A DNA stretch of 64,000 nucleotides, from NCBI RefSeq assembly GCF_005280735.1, contig NZ_CP040077.1, positions 2,418,001-2,482,000 on the forward strand, written 5' to 3'. Under the pieces are notes generated by a model. The model was not told where the DNA came from. It saw only the letters and a program-made list of their open reading frames with translations, and did no database searches. This stretch comes from Trinickia violacea (GTDB lineage Bacteria; Pseudomonadota; Gammaproteobacteria; Burkholderiales; Burkholderiaceae). Position 1 is the stretch's first letter. Each line of letters starts with the position of its first letter. A program made the translations under genes and the position numbers. Shown here one piece after another: positions 25,609-34,692 of the stretch.

Positions 25609-26637
25609 CTAAGCGCAGAGCTCGATGCGCCCCGGCTCCACATAGGCGGTGGTCGATTCACGCAGCACGAGACGCGGCGAGACCACGCGGCGGCGAGTCG
25701 GCCCGCCGGAGTCGCTCGTGATGCGCTCGATCAGCGTCTGAGCGGCCGTCTCGCCGAGCGCTCGCACGGACTGCCCCACCGTCGACAGCGCCGGATAGGT
25801 GTACGCGCTGAACTCGATATCGTCGAAGCCGATGATCGAGCAGTCCTGCGGCACGAGAATGCCGCGTTCGGCGGCCGCGCGCAGCGCGCCGATACCCATC
25901 ATGTCGTTGCACGCGAAGATCGCGGTCGGGCGCACGGTATCGAACAGCTGGCCCGCCGCCAGATGGCCGCCCGCGCCGGAAAAGTCGCTTTCGACGATCG
26001 CGCCCGGCGCGATCTCGATGCCGCGCTCGGCCATCGCGCGGATGAAGCCGTGCACGCGCATCGCGCTCACGGCCGTTGAAACCGGTCCTGTGATGCAGCC
26101 GATTTTGGCGTGGCCGAGTTCCAGCAAATGCTTGGTGGCGAGATAGGCGCCCTTTTCATGGTCGATCTGCACGAGATCGGCCGCGAGCCCTTCGATGTTG
26201 CGATCGACGATCACGAGCGGCTCGCGCGCGTCGGCCAGGCTCTCCGCGAGCACGGCGTCGTCGCCGGCGGACGCGATGATCAGCCCGTCAATGCGCTTCT
26301 CCTGCAGCACGCGCAGGTAGCTGCGCTGCTTGGCGGGGTCGTCGTCGGAATTGCAGAAAAACACGCAGTAACCCTTGCGCGCGCAACCATCCTCGATGCC
26401 TCGCGCGAGTTCGGCGAAGTAAGGATTCGTGCTGTTCGGCACGACCAGGCCGATCGTGGCCGTCGCGCGCGCCTTCAGCGAACGCGCAACCGCCGACGGC
26501 ACGTAGTTGAGCTGGCTGATCGCCCGCTCGACTTTCGCGCGCACGTCGGCCGACACCGGCCGCGAGTTGTTCACCACATGCGACACCGTGGTGAACGATA
26601 CGCCAGCCACGGCCGCCACATCCTTGATCGTCGCCAT
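25609..26637 (-). CDS. rbsR: LacI-family repressor, probable RbsR
   Basis: A 342-residue regulator. Residues 1-22 hold the LacI helix-turn-helix ATIKDVAAVAGVSFTTVSHV, followed by a hinge helix (YVPSAVARSLK) and a periplasmic-binding-protein-like sensor domain. It follows rbsC after 244 bp in the same direction, the location expected for the ribose repressor, which releases DNA upon binding ribose. The gap 26638-26881 may hold its own promoter; no LacI palindrome was found by eye upstream of rbsB. The assignment as RbsR rests on context. Confidence 0.88.
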   Translation of the reverse strand: MATIKDVAAVAGVSFTTVSHVVNNSRPVSADVRAKVERAISQLNYVPSAVARSLKARATATIGLVVPNSTNPYFAELARGIEDGCARKGYCVFFCNSDDDPAKQRSYLRVLQEKRIDGLIIASAGDDAVLAESLADAREPLVIVDRNIEGLAADLVQIDHEKGAYLATKHLLELGHAKIGCITGPVSTAVSAMRVHGFIRAMAERGIEIAPGAIVESDFSGAGGHLAAGQLFDTVRPTAIFACNDMMGIGALRAAAERGILVPQDCSIIGFDDIEFSAYTYPALSTVGQSVRALGETAAQTLIERITSDSGGPTRRRVVSPRLVLRESTTAYVEPGRIELCA

Positions 26638-26881
26638 AACCCGTTTCTCTCTCGCTTGTTTTTCTTGCCGGCAGGCGGGCCCTGAACGCTAGTGGCCGCC
26701 CATCACCTTCTACACCTGCCTCATTACGCTCTGCTTGCGCCGTTGCGCGGCCTTATGACTGCATGTTTGGCGGCCGCGCCGTGGAATGCCCCGTATTTCC
26801 ATTCCGCTATATCGGCAGATTATTCGAATGGCTGAACCGTCTGATGATGCCCGATGTCGATTCTTTACAATGTTTGTCGTG

Positions 26882-27919
26882 TCACTTACGCTTGCGCCGG
26901 CTTCGGTACGTGTCGAGCACTACGGCGACCACGATCACCGCGCCCGTGATGATCCGCTTGGTCGGCTCGTTCGCGCCGATCTGCGCGAGCCCCGCGGCCA
27001 GCACCGAGATGATCAGCACGCCAAAGAACGTGCTGATGACCGACCCGCGCCCGCCCATCAGGCTCGTGCCGCCGATCACCACGGCCGCGATCACCTGCAG
27101 CTCGGAGCCGACGCCGGCGTTCGGGTCGGCGGCTTCGAGCCGCGAGATCTGGAACAAGGCGGCCAAGCCCGACAGCGCGCCCATCAGCGCGAACACGACG
27201 ACCTTGTACGGACGCGGATTGACGCCGGCCAGGCGCACCGCTTCCTCGTTGGTGCCGATGCCGACCAGATACCGGCCGAACACCGTGCGCGTCAACACGA
27301 GCTGCGCGACGATCATCACGACCACGGCGATCAGGAACGCCGGCGAGATGCCGAGCGCGATCGGGTTCGAGAGGAAGTCGAACGCGTCGCCGATATAGGC
27401 CGTGCGCGAGTTGGTCATCTGGTAGGCGAGCCCGCGCGCCGCCTCGAGCACCCCGAGCGACACGATGAACGACGGAATCCGCCAGCCGACGGTCACCGCG
27501 CCCGTCACTGTGCCGGTCAGCGCGGCGGCCGCGAGGCCGAGCAATGCCGACGGAAACGGCCCCCAACCCCATTTCAGCGCGGCGACGCTCACGACCGACG
27601 CGCCGAGCGCGAGCACCGAGCCCACCGACAAGTCGATCCCCGCGATGATCAGCACGAAGGTCATGCCGACCGACATCACGACGAGGTCGGGAATTTGATT
27701 GGCGATCGTGCTGAAGGTGTCGTAGGTCAGAAAGTGCGAGCTCAGCACCGAGAACAGCGCGATCATCGCCAAGAGCGCGCCCGCGAGCCCCAGATAGTTC
27801 GAGAACCCCAGCCGCGTGCCGGCCGGCGCGGTACGCTCGGCGCCGCCGCTTTCGGCGGCCGCGCCCGCTACGCTTGCCCCACCGTTTGCGCCGCTCTTCG
27901 GCGCCGGTTGGTCGGTCAT
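26882..27919 (-). CDS. rbsC: Ribose ABC transporter permease RbsC
   Basis: A 345-residue inner-membrane permease with eight to ten hydrophobic segments. The N-terminal 40 residues are polar and Ala/Gly-rich, longer than in E. coli. Signatures include MTFVLIIAGIDLSVGSVLAL, GIGTNEEAVRLAGVN and VIGGTSLMGGRG, all typical of ribose/xylose-type permeases. It forms the channel with RbsA and takes sugar from RbsB. Its start overlaps the rbsA stop by ATGA, so the two are translationally coupled. No rbsD or rbsK follows. Confidence 0.92.
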   Translation of the reverse strand: MTDQPAPKSGANGGASVAGAAAESGGAERTAPAGTRLGFSNYLGLAGALLAMIALFSVLSSHFLTYDTFSTIANQIPDLVVMSVGMTFVLIIAGIDLSVGSVLALGASVVSVAALKWGWGPFPSALLGLAAAALTGTVTGAVTVGWRIPSFIVSLGVLEAARGLAYQMTNSRTAYIGDAFDFLSNPIALGISPAFLIAVVVMIVAQLVLTRTVFGRYLVGIGTNEEAVRLAGVNPRPYKVVVFALMGALSGLAALFQISRLEAADPNAGVGSELQVIAAVVIGGTSLMGGRGSVISTFFGVLIISVLAAGLAQIGANEPTKRIITGAVIVVAVVLDTYRSRRKRK

Positions 27920-29496
27920 GACAGACTCCCTGCATGTTGCGTGTCGTGCGGGTGCAGCAGCGCGTCGCGTCCGCTGTAGCCCGCGAATGCGGCGGCCAGC
28001 AACGCGTCCTGCGTCCAGTTTTCCCGCGTGAAAATGCCCGTCATCCTTCCTGCCGACATCACGCCGATCCGGTCGCAGATCAGCATCAGCTCGCGCAAAT
28101 CGCTCGACACGACGACGAGCGCGCGGCCTTCGCGCGCGAGCGTGCCCATGAGACCGTAGATGTCGAACTTCGCGCCGACGTCGATGCCGCGCGTCGGCTC
28201 GTCGAATAGCAGGACCGTGGTCGCGCGCGCGAGCCAGCGGCCGATCACGACCTTCTGCTGGTTCCCGCCCGACAGCTCGCCGACCGGCTGCGCCGGCCCC
28301 GCCGCGCGCACGTGCAGCGCATCGATCTGGGTCTGCGCGAGCGCCGTTTCGCGGCGCGCATCGACGACCCCGCGCTTGGCCACGCCACGCAGATTGCCGA
28401 GCGAGATGTTCGCGGCGATCGGCTGCGGCAGCAGCAATCCTTCGCCCTTGCGATCCTCGGTGATGAGCGCGATGCCATGCTTCACGGCATCGGCCGGCGA
28501 CGCGATATCCACCGGCGCAAGCGGCCGGCCGATCGACACCGTTCCTCGATCCGCGAGATCGGCGCCGTAAATCATGCGCATCAGCTCCGTGCGCCCCGCG
28601 CCGATCAGCCCGCTCACGCCGAAGATTTCGCCCTCGCGCACGTCGAACGAGACGTCGCGCACCACCTGGCCGCGGCCGAGCTTGTCGACTTTCAACAGCG
28701 GCGCGCCGATCTTGCGTTCGCCGAGATCGATCCGCTCGCCGATCTCACGCCCGACCATCAGCGTGACGATGCGCTCGCTCGTCACGTTCGCCATGCGGTC
28801 CGTGAAAACGAGGCGGCCGTCGCGCAGCACGGCGACGCGATCGGCGATGCGCGCGAGCTCCTCCAGGCGATGCGAGATGTAGACGAGCGCCACGCCGCGC
28901 TCCTTGAGCCGCTCGATCTGCTCGAACAGCAAATCGACTTCGCGCGCGGTCAGCATCGCCGTGGGCTCGTCGAGGATCAGCACGCGGCAATCGCCGATCA
29001 GGTTGCGCGCGATCTCGACCATCTGCTGATGGCCGATGCCGAGCTCGCCGACGAGCGTGTCGGGATCGATCGCGTCGAGCCCGACCTGCGCCATCGCAAC
29101 GCGCGCGTCTTCGCGCAGCTGCCGCCGGTCGATCCAGCCGAGCGCTTTCGGGCCCGTTCGGGGCAGGTGATTGAGAAACAGGTTCTCGGCCACCGAGAGG
29201 GTCGGCAGCAGATTCAGCTCCTGCATGACCATGCGCACGCCGAGCGTCTCGGCGGCCGTGCGGCTCGCCGGCGCATACGGCTCGCCCGCGAGCCGCATCG
29301 CGCCCGTGGTCGGCTCGGTGAGCCCGCCGATGATCTTCGACAGCGTGCTCTTGCCCGCGCCGTTCTCGCCCGTCAACGCCAGCACTTCGCCCGCGAACAG
29401 GTCGAGCGCGACGTCGGCCAGCACCGGCTCGGCATAGGTCTTGCCGATGCCGGTCACGGACAGCACTGCGGTCATTTCGTCGTGGGTCGAATCCAT
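27916..29496 (-). CDS. rbsA: Ribose ABC transporter ATPase RbsA
   Basis: A protein of about 526 residues with two ATPase domains, as usual for sugar importers of this class. Domain 1 has Walker A GENGAGKST, the linker LGIGHQQMVEIAR and Walker B VLILDEPTA. Domain 2 has the degenerate P-loop GLIGAGRTEL and the complete signature LSGGNQQK. It powers ribose uptake at the cytoplasmic face. Starts at 29550, 29496 (chosen) and 29475 are all in frame and none has a good ribosome site. It lies 205 bp from rbsB with a hairpin between, and overlaps rbsC by 4 bp. Confidence 0.92.
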   Translation of the reverse strand: MDSTHDEMTAVLSVTGIGKTYAEPVLADVALDLFAGEVLALTGENGAGKSTLSKIIGGLTEPTTGAMRLAGEPYAPASRTAAETLGVRMVMQELNLLPTLSVAENLFLNHLPRTGPKALGWIDRRQLREDARVAMAQVGLDAIDPDTLVGELGIGHQQMVEIARNLIGDCRVLILDEPTAMLTAREVDLLFEQIERLKERGVALVYISHRLEELARIADRVAVLRDGRLVFTDRMANVTSERIVTLMVGREIGERIDLGERKIGAPLLKVDKLGRGQVVRDVSFDVREGEIFGVSGLIGAGRTELMRMIYGADLADRGTVSIGRPLAPVDIASPADAVKHGIALITEDRKGEGLLLPQPIAANISLGNLRGVAKRGVVDARRETALAQTQIDALHVRAAGPAQPVGELSGGNQQKVVIGRWLARATTVLLFDEPTRGIDVGAKFDIYGLMGTLAREGRALVVVSSDLRELMLICDRIGVMSAGRMTGIFTRENWTQDALLAAAFAGYSGRDALLHPHDTQHAGSLS

Positions 29497-29572
29497 CGCG
29501 AATCGGCGGTCGCCATGAAGGCTATCTTGAAGATAACGGCAATGCCGCATCTTTCTTGAGCATTTGTTGAAT

Positions 29573-29604
29573 TAGCCGGAGCGCCCGGGACTCCGCGCCG
29601 GCTA
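29573..29604 (-). terminator. Hairpin between rbsB and rbsA
   Basis: A 7-bp outer stem tagccgg/ccggcta (29573-29579 with 29598-29604) encloses a ggag/ctcc inner stem. It lies about 100 bp past the rbsB stop and before rbsA, with no T run. Hairpins here commonly favour the binding-protein mRNA over the transporter genes. Confidence 0.45.
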
Positions 29605-29701
29605 GCTGCAGGACTCGCCAAGACAGGCCGGTCCGGCGTGGACCCGCCTCGTCCGTCGAGCCGGCAGGGCGCCCCTTCGAGGCACCCGCCGGCCGTCGGC
29701 G

Positions 29702-30655
29702 TCACTTGGTGACGAGATCGACCGGCGTCTCTACGACGCTCGACAGATCCGCTTGCTTCTTGTGCTCGGCAAGCCCCTTGAGCGCGGTGTCGATGCCGAA
29801 CACGGCCTGCTTCGCCGCATACTGGTTGGCGGTCGCGAGCACGCGGCCATCCTTGAGCATCGGCTTGATCGCGTCGATGTCGTCGTAGCCGACCACGTAC
29901 ACCTTGCCCTGCTTGCCGGCCGCGCGCACCGCCGAGACAGCGCCGATCGCCATATTGTCGTTGCCGCACAGCAGCGCCTTCAGGTTCGGATACTCGTTCA
30001 GCATCGCGGAGGCGACCGCGTTGCCCTTGTCGATCTCCCATTCGCCCGACTGCACCGAATCGATCTTCGCGCCCACCTTCTGCATCGCATCCTTGAAGCC
30101 GGCCGTGCGCTGCTGCGCGTTGGTGGTCGTCGACACGCCTTCGACGATGCCGACTTCATCGCCCGCCTTCAGCTTCTTCGCGAGGTAGTCGCCGACCTTC
30201 TCCGCGCCCTTGCGGTTATCCGGCCCGACGAACGGCACGTTCAGGTCCTTCGACTTCAGCACGTCGGGGTCGAGCCGGTTGTCGATGTTGACGACGATGA
30301 TCCCGGCATCGACGGCCTTCTTCACGACCGGCACGAGCGCCTTCGAATCGGCGGGCGCGAGCACGATCGCGTCGACCTTCGAGACGATCATCTGCTCGAC
30401 GAGCTGGATCTGGGCAGCCGTATCGGTCTCGTTCTTGATGCCGTTGGTGATCAAGTCGAACTTGTCGGCGTTGTGCTTCTGATAATCCTTCGCGCCGGTT
30501 TCCATGGTCAGGAAGAACTCGTTGGCGAGCGACTTCATCACGAGTGCGACTTTCGGCTTCTTTGCGGTCTGAGCGACGGCGGAAAACGGCATCGCCGCGC
30601 TGGCGGCCAGCACGACGGCGGCGGTCAGCACGCGGCGACGAATGCGGTGATCCAT
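29702..30655 (-). CDS. rbsB: Ribose-binding periplasmic protein RbsB
   Basis: A 317-residue solute-binding protein with a Sec signal peptide of about 28 residues (MDHRIRRRVLTAAVVLAASA...AVAQ). The mature protein shows the two-lobed type 1 fold: KVALVMKSLANEFFLTMETG, VDAIVLAPADSKALVPVVKK and YVVGYDDIDAIKPMLKDG. It captures ribose or a related pentose in the periplasm and passes it to RbsAC. It is the first gene of the unit; the region 30656-30790 should hold the promoter but no clear -35/-10 was seen. Confidence 0.92.
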   Translation of the reverse strand: MDHRIRRRVLTAAVVLAASAAMPFSAVAQTAKKPKVALVMKSLANEFFLTMETGAKDYQKHNADKFDLITNGIKNETDTAAQIQLVEQMIVSKVDAIVLAPADSKALVPVVKKAVDAGIIVVNIDNRLDPDVLKSKDLNVPFVGPDNRKGAEKVGDYLAKKLKAGDEVGIVEGVSTTTNAQQRTAGFKDAMQKVGAKIDSVQSGEWEIDKGNAVASAMLNEYPNLKALLCGNDNMAIGAVSAVRAAGKQGKVYVVGYDDIDAIKPMLKDGRVLATANQYAAKQAVFGIDTALKGLAEHKKQADLSSVVETPVDLVTK

Positions 30656-30819
30656 GCAAATCTCCTTGGTTTATGGGCTCGGGACGAGCCGTTTTTTGAT
30701 GTGCTCGGGACCGCCTATGCTGTACCGTTATTGCGACGCGCGCAAGGATAGAGCGCGAAGTTTGGGGTTTCTGCTACAAAAAGCGAGAAAACGGAGCGCG
30801 GGCGCCGCGTACCGCGCGG

Positions 30820-31101
30820 CTACAGCCCCTCGACCGACTGGCCGTCCACCTTGCCGTCGATGATGTCGCGCGCGTACTGCACGCCGGTCTCGTGCGCTTC
30901 GATTTGACTGTCGAAGGGATCATGCTCGGGCACGCCGAACATTTCGGACTTCCCATGCTCGCCGCTCAATTGACGCGAAATGGTGACGACGATATCGAAG
31001 CGCCGCGGCCCATCGGGCACTTCGTCGCTTTCCTTGGCGCGGCGCAGGGCTTGGACCGCGATCGCAAAGCCTTTGTATTGCTCCGACTGAGGAACCCGCA
31101 T
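30820..31101 (-). CDS. Conserved hypothetical protein, 93 aa
   Basis: A small acidic cytosolic protein starting MRVPQSEQYKGFAIAVQALR. I chose ATG 31101 because ggag lies 6 bp upstream; an ATG four codons further up (31113) is possible and the longer frame to 31206 is not protein-like. It has a beta-alpha pattern (FDIVVTISRQLSG, then ETGVQYARDIIDGKV), as in the small Burkholderia proteins of unknown function. No catalytic motif or membrane segment is visible. It stands alone upstream of rbsB. Confidence 0.65.
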   Translation of the reverse strand: MRVPQSEQYKGFAIAVQALRRAKESDEVPDGPRRFDIVVTISRQLSGEHGKSEMFGVPEHDPFDSQIEAHETGVQYARDIIDGKVDGQSVEGL

Positions 31102-31501
31102 CGCAAACTCCATGTGTCCATTTGGATGGAATGCTCCCGTCACGCCTCGCCGTCGACCGCCATGCGGCGCCCCGGTGACGCGCGCCCGGGATGCCTGTGG
31201 ATGCACGCAAGACCCGTTCCGTTCGAATCGCCGTTGATCCGCAGCCTAATCGCGGCAGCGATACCGCTCAGGCAATCAGTATGCGTGCCGCATGTCGATC
31301 CGAGCGTCTTTCAACACGTGAATTACCGGCCAATTTGAAGAATTTACGCGCGGCCTTTTCGATTTGTCATTTCTGGCTTTTATTGGGATAGCTTTGCCAT
31401 AATGCGACGGCGCTCAGCCCGCTCGAGCCGTTTGCGACCGGAACGCAAGCCTGTGCGCGGTCGCGTCGCCAATAACGCTAATCACCCGTTTGGAGTGTCG
31501 A
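31102..31501. other. Intergenic region upstream of psiF
   Basis: Gene-free. The last 130 bp are A/T-rich (for example tttgccataatgcg near 31400) and probably carry the psiF promoter. No convincing -35/-10 pair with correct spacing and no Pho box could be fixed by eye. A ribosome site (ggag) precedes 31502. Confidence 0.35.
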
Positions 31502-31810
31502 ATGAAGATCCGATCCGCTATCGCCCTGTCCGCGTTTGCCGCCGTTCTCGCCGGCGCTACGCTCGCCTCGCCCGCTTTCGCGCAAAACAGCCAGCAATCG
31601 AAAATGACGATGTGCAACCAGCAGGCCGGCGACAAGAAAGGCGATGACCGCAAGGCGTTCATGAAGGACTGCCTGTCGAAGAACTCGACCGCCAGCGCGA
31701 AGCCGATGACGCAGCAAGAGAAGATGACGATGTGCAACAAGCAAGCCGGCGATAAGAAAGGCGACGACCGCAAGGCATTCATGAAGGATTGCCTGAGCAA
31801 CAAGGGCTAA
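31502..31810 (+). CDS. psiF: PsiF-family exported protein
   Basis: A 102-residue periplasmic protein with a Sec signal peptide (MKIRSAIALSAFAAVLAGAT...AFAQ). The mature part holds two near-identical PsiF repeats, each containing KMTMCN-QAGDKKGDDRK and ending AFMKDCLS, with two cysteines per repeat. The family name comes from E. coli PsiF, induced by phosphate starvation, but its function is unknown. The start at 31502 has a ggag ribosome site; the frame extends 4 codons upstream without reason. The two repeats also match at nucleotide level, pointing to a recent duplication. Confidence 0.88.
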   Translation: MKIRSAIALSAFAAVLAGATLASPAFAQNSQQSKMTMCNQQAGDKKGDDRKAFMKDCLSKNSTASAKPMTQQEKMTMCNKQAGDKKGDDRKAFMKDCLSNKG

Positions 31811-32055
31811 GCACGAGCCGTTTCCGCACTCGCCGGGCTTGGCCCGGTCCGGCCTGAACGCAGCCGCGCCGCCGTGCGGCTGCGGCCGCTCCTGCCCTGC
31901 ATCGTTCTGCCGTCGCCGCGCCCGCGATTCGTGATGCGGCGATATGTCGCATTTTCTTCTATGATGGCTGCGAAGACGGCCCGCACCCCTAATACGACTA
32001 TGCGCCATCGGGCCGCCGTCTCATCGTTGATGCGTGATGCATTGCGGAGGCTGGA

Positions 32056-32499
32056 ATGGCATGGAGACAAAACCGCTGGTTCAGGCGGTGGCTGATCGTC
32101 ATCGTCTTTTGGTTGGTGCCGGTGATGATCGTCGCGGTACGTGAGATACAGGACGAGATGGCCTATAACACGGTCGACCTCAACAACGCGCTCACGACCT
32201 GGACCTTCACCGACGCCCAACGCGCCGCAGGCGCCCCGGCCCGCTGTCACGGCAAGCCGGACGAGGCGCGCTCGGCCGGCTGCCCGGCCGACGTCCTGGC
32301 CGCCAATGCCCCGCGGCAACAGGAAGCCATCAACTTATACGCGGTCAGAAAAAGCACGCTCGCGAGCTATCTCTGGCACGCGTTCGTCGGTTATTGGGTG
32401 GTGCCGGCAGCGTTCATTTTTGCAGTCGGCCTGGTGATCGCGGGCATCCGCCGCGCCTTGCGCCGGCCGCCCGCTGTTAAGAGTCCGGTGAATCATTAA
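32056..32499 (+). CDS. Hypothetical membrane protein, two TM segments
   Basis: A 147-residue protein with basic N-terminus (MAWRQNRWFRRW), membrane segment about 12-28, a periplasmic loop of about 80 residues with two cysteines (ARCHGKPDEARSAGC) that may form a disulfide, and a second membrane segment about 110-130. The tail is basic, so both ends should be cytoplasmic. No family recognised. It lies between psiF and a SYLF lipoprotein, each apparently monocistronic. Confidence 0.7.
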   Translation: MAWRQNRWFRRWLIVIVFWLVPVMIVAVREIQDEMAYNTVDLNNALTTWTFTDAQRAAGAPARCHGKPDEARSAGCPADVLAANAPRQQEAINLYAVRKSTLASYLWHAFVGYWVVPAAFIFAVGLVIAGIRRALRRPPAVKSPVNH

Positions 32500-32732
32500 G
32501 CCGCTCATTCAGCCAACTCGCGCTGGGCATGGCGTCTGCTTGCTCATCAGGCACGCGAAGCGCCGCCTTCCGAGAACCCCGGACGCACAAATATTGCGCG
32601 AAATGGGAGGTTTTGCGAACCGGTCCGAATTACCGAAACGAACTATCGATCCGCTGCAAGTCCCGTCCAGCAAGGCTTTTTGAGATGAAATCGGGATTCG
32701 AAAACTTGTCTCTGTGCTATAACGCTTCGTAC

Positions 32733-32755
32733 AAACCTCTCATTTGATGAGGTTT
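32733..32755 (+). promoter_or_regulatory. Leader hairpin upstream of SYLF lipoprotein
   Basis: A 7-bp stem aaacctc/gaggttt (32733-32739 with 32749-32755, 9-nt loop) followed by two more T lies 28 bp before the start codon. A possible -10 (tataac, 32719-32724) is just upstream, which would place the hairpin at the very 5' end of the mRNA, as a stabiliser or weak attenuator. Confidence 0.4.
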
Positions 32756-32783
32756 TTCCTGAAGATTCACGACGGAGAAAACG

Positions 32784-33371
32784 ATGCAAAAACGCAAATT
32801 GATGCTCAAGGCAGCAACGGCCCTCGTAGTGGGCAGCCTCGCGCTGGCCGGCTGCACGACCACGCCGAACACGCCCGATAACAGCGCGACCAACGCTTCC
32901 AAGCGCCAGTCGATCAACGCGAGCGTGGATGCCACGATGTCGCGTCTCTATGCGACGGTGCCCGGTTCGCGTGAGCTCGTCGGCAAGGCCCGCGGCGTGC
33001 TCGTGTTCCCGTCGGTCATCCAGGCCGGCCTGATCGTCGGCGGTCAATATGGTGAAGGCGCGCTGCGCGTGGGCGGCAGCACCGTCGGCTACTACAGCAC
33101 GGCCACCGGTTCGCTCGGCTTGCAGGCCGGCGCGCAGTCGAAGGCGATCGTGTTCCTGTTCATGACGCAGGATTCGCTCGACAAATTCCGCAACACGGAC
33201 GGCTGGTCGGCCGGCGGCGACGCCTCGGTCGCGCTCGTGAAGATGGGCGCGAACGGCGCGATCGACACGAACACCGCCACCTCGCCGGTCGAAGTGTTCG
33301 TGCTGACGAACGCGGGCCTGATGGGCGACCTGTCGCTGCAAGGCACGAAGGTCTCGCGCCTCAATATCTAA
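32784..33371 (+). CDS. SYLF/Ysc84-domain lipoprotein
   Basis: A 195-residue lipoprotein: signal peptide ending in the lipobox LAGC (C at residue 23), then a Thr/Asn-rich linker and a SYLF domain with GVLVFPSVIQAGLIVGG and the SLGLQAGAQSKAIVFLFMT segment. Eukaryotic SYLF domains bind lipids. In bacteria the protein is a frequent, poorly studied envelope component. Lack of Asp at +2 suggests outer-membrane sorting. Ribosome site ggag lies 8 bp upstream. It ends at a strong bidirectional terminator. Confidence 0.88.
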   Translation: MQKRKLMLKAATALVVGSLALAGCTTTPNTPDNSATNASKRQSINASVDATMSRLYATVPGSRELVGKARGVLVFPSVIQAGLIVGGQYGEGALRVGGSTVGYYSTATGSLGLQAGAQSKAIVFLFMTQDSLDKFRNTDGWSAGGDASVALVKMGANGAIDTNTATSPVEVFVLTNAGLMGDLSLQGTKVSRLNI

Positions 33372-33431
33372 CAGGCGTTGCGGGTGCGCCGGGAAGCGAA
33401 GCAGACATCCCGGCGCGGTACGCAGAAAAAG

Positions 33432-33460
33432 AAACGGCGATGCATTGTGCATCGCCGTTT
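33432..33460. terminator. Bidirectional terminator between SYLF gene and glycosyltransferase gene
   Basis: A perfect 13-bp stem (33432-33444 with 33448-33460) and 3-nt loop, with tttt at the + end and tttcttttt at the minus end. It can stop transcripts of both converging genes. Confidence 0.9.
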
Positions 33461-33492
33461 TCATTGGCGCACGGATGGGATGGCCGGCGCGC

Positions 33493-34560
33493 TCAGTTCG
33501 AGGTCGTATCGATCACCTTGAAGCGCGAGCGCTTCTGCGCGCGAATCACGGCCTGGTACGCCTCGAGATACTGCTTGGCCATGCGGTGCGACGTGAAGCG
33601 CTCCTCGAAGCGCTGGCGTACGCGCTTGCGCGGCACCGTATGCAAGCGGTTCACGGCCGCCACGGCGCTGATCTCGTCTTCGACGATGAAGCCCGAGATG
33701 CCCTCGTCGATCACCTCCTGCACCGCGCCGCGATTGAACGCGATGACCGGCGTACCGCAGGCCATCGCTTCGATCATCACCAGGCCGAACGGCTCCGGCC
33801 AATCGATCGGAAACAGCAGCGCATGGGCGCCCGACAGAAATTCGGCCTTTTGATGATCGGCAATTTCGCCGATGTACTCGACGTGCGGCAGATCGAAGAG
33901 CGGCTTGATGTCGCGCTCGAAGTATTCGCGATCGGCGGCGTCGATCTTGGCCGCGATCCGGATCGGCAGGCCGCAGCGCGAGGCGATGCGGATCGCCGTG
34001 TCGACGCGCTTTTCCGGCGAAATCCGGCCGAGGAACGCGAGGTACTTCTGCTCGACCGGCTGCGGCGTGTAGAGCATCTCCGGCAGGCCGTGATAGACCG
34101 TCGTCAGCCATTTGGCCTGCGGCAGCGGCGCGCGCTGGGAATCGGAGATCGAGATCACCGGCGCCGTGTTGAAGGTGTCGAACACCGGCTGCTGCTCGGG
34201 CAGGTCGAGCCGGCCATGCAGCGTCGTGACGAAGGCCGTGTCCTGCCGCTTGAACAGCGAGAACGAGTAGTAATCCATGTGGAAGTGCAGCACGTCGAAC
34301 TCTTCGGCCTGCCGCCGCACCATCTCCATGAGCAGCATGTGCGGGGCGATCCGGTCGCGAATCGCCGGGTCCAGGCGCAAGGCGCGCGGCCATACCGGTT
34401 CGAGTTTCGCGCTCGTCTGGGAGTCGCCGCTGGCAAACAGCGTCACTTCGTGGCCGAGATCGACCAGCGCCTCCGTGATGTACGACACGACGCGCTCCGT
34501 GCCGCCGTAGAGCTTCGGGGGCACCGACTCGGTCAGAGGGGCGATCTGCGCAATCTTCAT
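33493..34560 (-). CDS. Glycosyltransferase family 4 (GT-B)
   Basis: A 355-residue cytosolic glycosyltransferase starting MKIAQIAPLTESVPPKLYGG (ATG 34560). The GT-B fold shows the N-terminal donor-side loop YGGTERVVSYITEAL and the C-terminal donor site EPFGLVMIEAMACGTPVIAF, with the E-x7-E pattern of retaining GT4 enzymes. It transfers a sugar from a nucleotide sugar; substrate unknown. The nearest neighbour in the same direction is otsA, upstream, which may hint at stress-related sugar metabolism. It is separated from otsA by a dead ATPase gene and a 15-bp tandem repeat. Confidence 0.87.
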   Translation of the reverse strand: MKIAQIAPLTESVPPKLYGGTERVVSYITEALVDLGHEVTLFASGDSQTSAKLEPVWPRALRLDPAIRDRIAPHMLLMEMVRRQAEEFDVLHFHMDYYSFSLFKRQDTAFVTTLHGRLDLPEQQPVFDTFNTAPVISISDSQRAPLPQAKWLTTVYHGLPEMLYTPQPVEQKYLAFLGRISPEKRVDTAIRIASRCGLPIRIAAKIDAADREYFERDIKPLFDLPHVEYIGEIADHQKAEFLSGAHALLFPIDWPEPFGLVMIEAMACGTPVIAFNRGAVQEVIDEGISGFIVEDEISAVAAVNRLHTVPRKRVRQRFEERFTSHRMAKQYLEAYQAVIRAQKRSRFKVIDTTSN

Positions 34561-34647
34561 CTTTCTGGCTCTCCATGTCCGGACGGGCACGCCGTCGCAG
34601 GTAGCGGCTCTCGCGGCCGCTGGGTTCCCGGGGGGCTCGGCAGCGCG

Positions 34648-34692
34648 CCGTTTTGGCCCTGGCCGTATTGGCTCGGGCCGTCTTGGCCGCTA
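34648..34692. repeat. Three imperfect 15-bp tandem repeats
   Basis: ccgttttggccctgg, ccgtattggctcggg and ccgtcttggccgcta follow each other. They lie in the gap upstream of the glycosyltransferase gene. No coding role is supported. Confidence 0.6.
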
